NCBI GenBank assembly: GCA_036845725.1 | Contig: DAIUDK010000146.1 | Span: forward strand, 1-12,112 | Direction of reading: 5' to 3' | DNA: 12,112 nucleotides | DNA from: DSWT01 sp036845725 | Lineage (GTDB): Bacteria > Chloroflexota > Anaerolineae > B4-G1 > SLSP01 | Shown here: positions 7,969 through 12,112 of the stretch, piece by piece | Layout: every line of letters starts with the position of its first letter | Numbering within the stretch: the first letter of the stretch is position 1 | Program-made: the position numbers and the translations under genes | The notes under the pieces: model-generated | Told to the model about the DNA's origin: nothing | Databases searched by the model: none | Seen by the model: the letters and a program-made list of their open reading frames with translations, nothing else

Positions 7969-8052
7969 TTATGGGTGATGGGCTTGTGCCATTCGCACGG
8001 CGTTCTCGATGTCGATATCCTGCCATGAGAGTTCGCGTGCAATCACAGACAT
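7969..8052 (-). CDS. Possible 27-residue small protein
   Basis: Short frame between the glycosyltransferase and ubiB-like genes: an ATG preceded by a strong GGAGG site with about 5-6 nt spacing, 27 sense codons and TAA. The product starts MSVIARELSW and ends AQAHHP; it is soluble, mildly acidic in the middle, and I recognise no family. Support is the ribosome site and the position on the operon strand in a gap that is otherwise empty (43 bp after the upstream stop, 25 bp before the next start). It could instead be a leader peptide or the remnant of a decayed gene. Confidence 0.35.
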   Translation of the reverse strand: MSVIARELSWQDIDIENAVRMAQAHHP

Positions 8053-8095
8053 TAACGCCTCCAACAATACAATTTTCCAGCCACTTCCGCTCGCC

Positions 8096-8848
8096 TCATT
8101 CACTTGCCTTGGGTTTGTAACCGGTAATGCGGTATTTCGTCAGCGTCCAGAGCACTGTGAACCCATCTTTCCAGGAAATCTTTTTGCCTTCATTGAATTC
8201 TCGTCCGCTGTAGGCGATCGGCACCTCGTAGATGCGGTTGCCGGTGAGCAAAATTTGAGCGGTGATTTCCGGATCGAAGCCCCATCCACTGGCTTTGAGG
8301 TGCAATTGATTGGAGACTTCACGTGTGAAGACTTTGTAACACGTTTCCATGTCGCTGAGGATGGTGTTGTAGAGGATGTTGGTGACGAAGGTGAGGAAGC
8401 GATTGCCGACCATGTGCCAAAAGAACATGGCTTTGGTGGGGCCGCCGCGAAAGCGCGAGCCGTATACCACGCATGTGCGCTTTTCCAGGATGGGGCGTAG
8501 CAGGTTGGGATAGTCGCGGGGATCGTATTCCAGGTCTGCATCCTGGATAAGACAAATGTCGCCGGTGGCTTGCTGCAACCCTGTCCACACCGCACCACCC
8601 TTGCCCTTGTTTGCCGCGTGGAAGAAGATGATGAATCCGGGTTGTCCTTCCAACGTGCGCAGATAGTCACGCGTGCCGTCGGTAGAGCCATCGTCCACGA
8701 TAACCAGTTCACGCTCTATGGCGACGACGGTATCGTTCGAGTGGTTGGCCCAAATGCGGATGTTCAAATCCACAGCCCGAATGCGTTCGATGATTTCTTC
8801 GATGGTAGTAATCTCGTTGTAAACTGGAATAATGACCGAAAGTTTCAC
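8096..8848 (-). CDS. GT2 family glycosyltransferase, dolichyl-/polyprenyl-phosphate mannosyltransferase-like
   Basis: Transfers a sugar from a nucleotide donor, probably to a polyprenyl phosphate at the membrane or to an envelope glycan (family-level inference). In the 250-residue protein the GT-A fold is shown by KLSVIIPVYNE (2-11), VDDGSTDGTRDYL (51-63), NKGKGGAVWTGL (80-91), the metal-binding QDADLEYDP (102-110), VVYGSRFRGG (127-136), the acceptor-side MET.CYKVF (167-174) and GWGFDPEI (188-195). There are no C-terminal TM helices. I chose the GTG start, which has GGAGG 4 nt upstream and directly precedes the first beta strand; the frame stays open to 8923, but a start there would overlap the preceding gene. 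About 15-18 extra residues (near 30-47) separate the first helix from the DDGS strand. It begins 28 bp after the pseudouridine synthase gene. Confidence 0.9.
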   Translation of the reverse strand: MKLSVIIPVYNEITTIEEIIERIRAVDLNIRIWANHSNDTVVAIERELVIVDDGSTDGTRDYLRTLEGQPGFIIFFHAANKGKGGAVWTGLQQATGDICLIQDADLEYDPRDYPNLLRPILEKRTCVVYGSRFRGGPTKAMFFWHMVGNRFLTFVTNILYNTILSDMETCYKVFTREVSNQLHLKASGWGFDPEITAQILLTGNRIYEVPIAYSGREFNEGKKISWKDGFTVLWTLTKYRITGYKPKASE

Positions 8849-8876
8849 ACTTCCTCCAAGGGTCGTCTGGTAGTTT

Positions 8877-9491
8877 TTAGTCGGGCAGTTCCCATGCCCC
8901 GGAGCGTGGCCCAACCCACTCAAGCAACGCCGTCCGCTCGGCAGCGGTTAGATTGCGCCATTGCCCCGGCTCCAGATCGTGCGGCAGCGTCAACGGGCCG
9001 ATGGCCACGCGCACCAACCGGATGATTGGCATCCCCACCGCCGACAGCATCCGCTTGATCTGCCGCTTTTTCCCCTCGTAGAGTACAATGCGCAACCACA
9101 TCGTTTTGGAGGGTGCGGGGAGCGGCCTGGGAAACGGCGGTAGTGACGGTGCGCTCGGTAGCGCCTCCACATCCGCCGGGCGGGTGATGCCGTCCTTGAG
9201 TTCCACGCCGTCACGCAGCCATTGAAGGATGGCGTCTGCGGGTTGTCCCACCACCAGCGCGAGATAGGTCTTGGGATGGTTGAAATCCGGGTGGGTGACA
9301 CAGTGCAACAGTGCCCCATCATCCGTTAGCAACAGCAATCCCTCGCTATCGAGATCCAAACGCCCGGCGGCGTGCAGCGTGCGTGGGATCCCCATATCGA
9401 CCAGTGCCGGACGCCCGTAGCGATCCTTGTTAGCGCACAGGAGGTTGAAGGGTTTGTACGCAATTGCATAACGGTAGGCATGCGCGTTCAA
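8877..9491 (-). CDS. RsuA/RluE-family pseudouridine synthase
   Basis: Isomerises a specific uridine in rRNA (23S if truly RluE-like) to pseudouridine. The 204-residue protein lacks an N-terminal S4 domain, as RluE does, and starts directly with the catalytic domain: YKPFNLLCAN (12-21), the catalytic GRLDLDSEGLLLLTDDG with Asp46 as nucleophile (43-59), HPKTYLALV (72-80) and the RNA-binding EGKKRQIKRMLSAVG (139-153). The start is TTG, the only possible start after an in-frame TGA seven codons upstream, with GAGAAGGA about 10 nt away. A promoter at 9526-9553 implies a leader near 28 nt. The exact target nucleotide cannot be assigned. Confidence 0.9.
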   Translation of the reverse strand: MNAHAYRYAIAYKPFNLLCANKDRYGRPALVDMGIPRTLHAAGRLDLDSEGLLLLTDDGALLHCVTHPDFNHPKTYLALVVGQPADAILQWLRDGVELKDGITRPADVEALPSAPSLPPFPRPLPAPSKTMWLRIVLYEGKKRQIKRMLSAVGMPIIRLVRVAIGPLTLPHDLEPGQWRNLTAAERTALLEWVGPRSGAWELPD

Positions 9492-9525
9492 CGGTCGGCA
9501 ATCCTTCTCTCAAGCATCAAGTACG

Positions 9526-9553
9526 ATTATAGCCGCGCCGGGCAAAGGAGCAA
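9526..9553 (-). promoter_or_regulatory. Sigma70-type promoter for pseudouridine synthase operon
   Basis: On the minus strand TTGCTC (-35, 9548-9553) is 16 bp from a perfect TATAAT (-10, 9526-9531). Transcription would start near 9519, about 28 nt before the TTG start. It stands back to back with the spoVS promoter. Confidence 0.65.
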
Positions 9554-9561
9554 GTGCACGC

Positions 9562-9590
9562 TTGCTATTTCAACAGAAAATCACTATAAT
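9562..9590 (+). promoter_or_regulatory. Sigma70-type promoter for spoVS
   Basis: TTGCTA (-35, 9562-9567), a 17-bp spacer and a perfect TATAAT (-10, 9585-9590). Transcription would start near 9597 and give an untranslated leader of about 108 nt. Its -35 box is only 8 bp from that of the divergent promoter, with the partial palindrome GCAAGTGCACGCTTGC (9550-9565) spanning both. Confidence 0.7.
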
Positions 9591-9704
9591 AAATCATGTT
9601 ACGACTGTTATGCGACAATAGCCATCTATACTTATGTTTTTGCGGATCGCACAGCGTGTAGGGAAGGTTGCACTGGCCATTGTGTTTGGTCCCAGGAGGT
9701 TACT

Positions 9705-9968
9705 GTGAATATCATCAAAGTCGCCGCGACCTCTCGTTCGACATCAGTGGCAGGCGCTATTGCCGGGATTATCCGTGAGAAAGGCCGGGTGGATGTGCAG
9801 GCCATTGGGGCCGGGGCGGTCAACCAGGCCATCAAGGCGATTGCGATTGCACGTGGTTATCTGGAGCTTGATGATATTCATATTTATTGTGTGCCCTCTT
9901 TTTCCGAAATCATCATTGAGGGCAAGGCGCGAACCGCTGTGCGGCTGGCGGTAGAATCCCTTAGCTAA
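9705..9968 (+). CDS. spoVS: Stage V sporulation protein S (SpoVS) family
   Basis: Small Alba-like protein of 87 residues (B. subtilis SpoVS has 86), probably nucleic-acid binding and regulatory. The family affects septation and spore coat formation in Bacillus but is common in non-sporulating bacteria. Recognisable motifs: IIKVAATSRSTSVAGAIAGI (3-22), VDVQAIGAGAVNQAIKAIAIAR (29-50) and the C-terminal EIIIEGKARTAVRLAV segment. I chose the GTG start at 9705 because AGGAGG lies about 6 nt upstream and the length then matches the family; the open frame extends upstream but runs antisense to the pseudouridine synthase gene. A consensus promoter lies about 108 nt upstream. A small two-TM protein follows 102 bp downstream and probably shares the transcript. 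Confidence 0.93.
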   Translation: MNIIKVAATSRSTSVAGAIAGIIREKGRVDVQAIGAGAVNQAIKAIAIARGYLELDDIHIYCVPSFSEIIIEGKARTAVRLAVESLS

Positions 9969-10070
9969 GGTTCAGTTTCAGTGTGCCGTATCGGTTCGAT
10001 AGCGTAAATGTTGCGGTGTCACTGATTAAACGGGTCGTTTTAGTTTCACTTTTCTATAAGGAGGCGTTAT

Positions 10071-10289
10071 ATGGCAGAGGAGAAGCAGAAGAAACTTCGG
10101 TTGATGACGTTCTGGCTCTTTGGGGGCGTGATGATCGTCTTTGCGGCGTTGATCGCCTATCTATATATATTTACTTTAGGCAATATATGGATGGCAGTCA
10201 AGGGAGCTTTCCCACTTGTGCTGATTGTTGCAGTTGTTGCGGCGATTATCTATGCGGTTTACTACTTCCTGGTTTACAAGAAAGCGTAG
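10071..10289 (+). CDS. Small two-TM membrane protein, unknown function
   Basis: A 72-residue protein with a charged, Lys-rich cytoplasmic N-terminus (EEKQKK, 3-8), TM1 at about 12-34, a short loop, TM2 at about 46-67 and a YKKA tail, suggesting both termini are cytoplasmic. A strong AAGGAGG site lies about 6-7 nt before the ATG. I recognise no family. It follows spoVS without a terminator or clear promoter between them, and a strong terminator follows 46 bp after its stop, so the two form a short transcription unit. The stretch around 10160-10195 is notably AT-rich compared with neighbouring genes. Confidence 0.8.
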   Translation: MAEEKQKKLRLMTFWLFGGVMIVFAALIAYLYIFTLGNIWMAVKGAFPLVLIVAVVAAIIYAVYYFLVYKKA

Positions 10290-10335
10290 TTGTCGTTAGC
10301 AACCAACATCGTTTTCGGTGCTTCATAGTCAAGTT

Positions 10336-10369
10336 GATGCCCTGCAGTTTCTGCAGGGCATCGATTTTT
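10336..10369 (+). terminator. Intrinsic terminator after spoVS unit
   Basis: Perfect 12-bp stem GATGCCCTGCAG (10336-10347) and CTGCAGGGCATC (10351-10362) with a TTT loop, followed by GA and five T residues. The T-run is on the plus side only, so it ends the spoVS transcript and not holB. Confidence 0.85.
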
Positions 10370-10449
10370 ATGTGAGAGGGCTGCGGGAATTTCAACAGCG
10401 TGCGTTGCTCGCTGTGCCGGTTGCGCATGATCCTTTTGACGGTGCAGCA

Positions 10450-11439
10450 TCAGTCGCCGGGTAAGTTCAACAGCAGATTTTCCAGCGCCAGTTGTGGATT
10501 GGCATTGCGTTGCAGCGCTTCCTGGCAGCCTTCCAATGCCTGGAGCGTGCTGACGGTGGCGGGCAAGGGGACGTGTTGCGCGATCCGGGTCAGTGCCGCG
10601 TAATGCTGTTGGTGAATCGCGCGCTCTGCATTTCCCGTTTGGATGAGCAGCACATCCCGCCACCCGGTCAGCCAATATGCCAACGTTTCGCCTATGTCGG
10701 CGCTGGCATCACGGGTGAGGGTCAGTGCCGTGTCGAACCGCGTTGGCAAATCCTGATCCAGCAGGTTCAAAAGCAAGGTCAGCGCATCCTCCATACGCTG
10801 GTGATAGGTAGGCTCCGTCGCTGCGCGGACAGCCCATCCCATGCGCCCGCCGGAAATCCGTGCCAGGTGCGTGGCCTGTTCTGCGGGTACGTTCCACTGT
10901 TCACGTAGAGCTTGTTCCACGATGGCGGGGGCCAAAGGTCGCAGGACGATTTGCTGGCTACGCGAGACGATGGTCGGCAGCAGCACATCCGCATCTTGCG
11001 CCAGGAGAATCAGATGGGCGTAGGCCGGCGGCTCTTCCAATGTCTTGAGTAGCGCGTTGGCTGCGCCGATGGTAGCGCGTTCGAACGTGGTGATGAGGGC
11101 GATTTTACGTGGGCTTTCGTTGGGCGTCAATGACAGGAAGCGCTCGACGGCGCGGATTTGATCAATCTTCAGTGTCCCGCCTTCATCCTCTGGCTCCACC
11201 AACATAAAGTCGGGATGATTGCCAGATGCCAGTTTGCGGCAGGCTAAGCACATGCCGCAGGGACGCTCGTCAGTTTGGCCCTTGCACAGCAGCGCCCCCG
11301 CGACCAGGCGCGCCAGCGTCGTCTTGCCGACACCGTCCGGCCCGCTGATCAATAACGCGTGAGGAACTTCGTCGTGCTCGACGGCGATTTGTAACTGCCG
11401 GACGGCCCACTCGTGGCCTACGATATGCCAGGGTTCCAT
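10450..11439 (-). CDS. holB: DNA polymerase III subunit delta' (clamp-loader)
   Basis: Clamp-loader AAA+ subunit that helps load the beta sliding clamp during replication. The 329-residue protein shows VGHEWAVRQLQIAV (7-20), HALLISGPDGVGKTT with Walker A (27-41), a zinc-binding set C52, C61, C64 and C67 (CGMCLACRK), and ANALLKTLEEPP (127-138) with IVSRSQ (157-162), the SRC-type region where Cys is Ser. The Walker A is intact, so it may be a gamma/tau-like or ATP-competent delta'; true DnaX would be longer. I chose the ATG at 11439 (AGAGGAG 2 nt upstream, homology starts immediately); the open frame continues to 11658 but runs through the upstream NTPase gene. It overlaps that gene by 22 bp, implying translational coupling. 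Confidence 0.88.
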   Translation of the reverse strand: MEPWHIVGHEWAVRQLQIAVEHDEVPHALLISGPDGVGKTTLARLVAGALLCKGQTDERPCGMCLACRKLASGNHPDFMLVEPEDEGGTLKIDQIRAVERFLSLTPNESPRKIALITTFERATIGAANALLKTLEEPPAYAHLILLAQDADVLLPTIVSRSQQIVLRPLAPAIVEQALREQWNVPAEQATHLARISGGRMGWAVRAATEPTYHQRMEDALTLLLNLLDQDLPTRFDTALTLTRDASADIGETLAYWLTGWRDVLLIQTGNAERAIHQQHYAALTRIAQHVPLPATVSTLQALEGCQEALQRNANPQLALENLLLNLPGD

Positions 11440-11999
11440 AACTCCTCTAAAGGTGGATGTTCTTCCACAATATGCGAGTCGGTGGCGATGGTAAACAGTG
11501 ACGTGGGTACGCTGTCGCGAATTTCCTCTGTAAGGTGGATGACGGTATAGAACGAAAGAGGAAGCTGGCGCATTGCCTGCACCAGCAGTTCCGGGCGCAC
11601 GACGATGAAGGCGATGTGATAATGACGGCGGCGCAGCAGTGTGATGGCGCGGATCCATCCCTGTCCGTGAAGGAGTTCCATCGGGCCGATTTCGTCGAGG
11701 ATAAAGACTTGGGTCGGAAAACAGGCGTCCAGCGCCTGGTCGCTGCGAGCGAGCGCCTCTGGGGAAAAACGAAAATGGCCAATGAGGAGGCCGCCATCGC
11801 TGTCGAGTGGCATAGTGAGCGGATAAGTGTCTCCGGAGTGTAACTCCTGGACGGCCAAGGCATCTGGGCCGGTACGTTGGGTAATCAGACCGGTGACTTT
11901 CAATCTGGTTTCACGGAGCATGTGGACCAACGAGATACATGCCGTGCTTTTGCCAATTTGACGATTGCCAGTCAGAAGTACGATTCTCGGTTCCAACAT
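11418..11999 (-). CDS. THEP1-family P-loop nucleoside-triphosphatase
   Basis: A 193-residue NTPase of the THEP1 (NTPase_1) family, which hydrolyses several NTPs in vitro; its cellular role is unsettled. The N-terminal VLLTGNRQIGKST holds Walker A GNRQIGKST (11-19), followed by VTGLITQR (35-42), and the family signature VFILDEIGPMEL with Walker B (98-109). The ATG is placed directly before the first beta strand; the ribosome site is weak (AGG close to the ATG). It lies 31 bp past the tmRNA terminator stem, leaving little room for its own promoter, and overlaps holB by 22 bp. In many bacteria holB follows tmk; here a different P-loop enzyme has that place. Confidence 0.85.
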   Translation of the reverse strand: MLEPRIVLLTGNRQIGKSTACISLVHMLRETRLKVTGLITQRTGPDALAVQELHSGDTYPLTMPLDSDGGLLIGHFRFSPEALARSDQALDACFPTQVFILDEIGPMELLHGQGWIRAITLLRRRHYHIAFIVVRPELLVQAMRQLPLSFYTVIHLTEEIRDSVPTSLFTIATDSHIVEEHPPLEELWNPGIS

Positions 12000-12029
12000 C
12001 CTGGTCTCTGCGTCTCGGATTAAGGATAA

Positions 12030-12054
12030 AGGGCCGGTGGAATTCGCCGGCCCT
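12030..12054 (-). terminator. Terminator hairpin after tmRNA
   Basis: On the minus strand AGGGCCGG, a 9-nt loop and CCGGCCCT form an 8-bp GC-rich stem followed by a short TTTAT tract, just after the tmRNA 3' end. The T-tract is short, so read-through into the THEP1-holB genes is possible. Confidence 0.65.
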
Positions 12055-12057
12055 GTA

Positions 12058-12112
12058 TGGAGATGGCGGGAATCGAACCCGCGTCCGAAGAATTCGACGA
12101 TGAGCTTCTACG
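12058..12112 (-). ncRNA. ssrA: tmRNA (ssrA), 3' end only
   Basis: Transfer-messenger RNA rescues stalled ribosomes by tagging the nascent peptide. The minus strand reads TTCTTCGGACGCGGGTTCGA then TTCCCGCCATCTCCA, which is the conserved tmRNA 3' domain: T-stem GCGGG/CCCGC, TTCGATT loop and the acceptor half CATCTCC plus discriminator A. The next bases are TAC, so 3' CCA is apparently not encoded. The 5' part, tag ORF and pseudoknots lie beyond the window edge. The TCGGACGCGGG preceding the T-arm separates this from an ordinary tRNA. Confidence 0.88.

Noticed and set aside
8849..8923. N-terminal extension of the glycosyltransferase
   Set aside because: It would overlap the end of the pseudouridine synthase gene; the GTG at 8848 with GGAGG gives a normal GT2 N-terminus.
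9372..9704. N-terminal extension of SpoVS
   Set aside because: It is antisense to the pseudouridine synthase gene, spans two promoters and exceeds the family length; GTG at 9705 with AGGAGG fits.
10395..10415. ACAGCG/CGCTGT hairpin downstream of holB as its terminator
   Set aside because: Only a 6-bp stem with a 9-nt loop and no T-run on the minus strand.
11440..11658. N-terminal extension of holB upstream of the ATG at 11439
   Set aside because: It would run through the THEP1 gene, shows no delta' homology, and the ATG at 11439 has a good ribosome site.
12058..12112. Ordinary tRNA at the right edge
   Set aside because: The T-arm is preceded by TTCGGACGCGGG and a non-anticodon stem sequence typical of tmRNA, not by a variable loop and anticodon arm.

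Overview
The window is GC-rich, gene-dense bacterial DNA. SpoVS beside a tiny membrane protein, DPM-like glycosyltransferase, UbiB and SPFH genes, and an effector-associated-type adaptor domain together suggest a Chloroflexota-like bacterium. This is an inference from gene content and style; no marker gene in the window fixes the taxon.

Layout. (1) 20-1936 (+) encodes a half-size ABC exporter with an unusual insert in its ATPase domain. It converges on (2) a two-gene minus-strand SPFH/band-7 cassette. That cassette holds an 843-residue multi-TM SPFH protein (6177-3646) followed 18 bp later by a 543-residue SPFH protein with a large extracytoplasmic domain (3627-1996). A good promoter with an overlapping palindrome drives it (6231-6259). 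(3) A second minus-strand group is probably one operon from a promoter at 9526-9553: an RluE-type pseudouridine synthase (TTG start), a GT2 glycosyltransferase (GTG start), a possible 27-residue peptide and a UbiB/ABC1 kinase-like protein. (4) Diverging from it, a consensus promoter at 9562-9590 reads a SpoVS gene (GTG start) and then a 72-residue two-TM protein, ending at a perfect 12-bp terminator hairpin. (5) The right end carries, on the minus strand, the 3' end of tmRNA (ssrA), its terminator, a THEP1-family P-loop NTPase, and holB (DNA polymerase III delta'), which overlaps the NTPase gene by 22 bp.

The most interesting item is the 843-residue SPFH protein. Its band-7 domain is split by about 245 residues that the neighbouring SPFH paralogue lacks. 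The insert contains a helical segment closely resembling bacterial effector-associated domains (death-like adaptors of conflict and signalling proteins), followed by a beta-alpha-beta-beta segment resembling the TRADD-N-like modules that often accompany such adaptors. I infer that the cassette may be a membrane-microdomain scaffold that recruits, or is recruited by, effector or STAND proteins encoded elsewhere through homotypic adaptor contacts. The domain calls rest on pattern recognition by eye and need profile searches.
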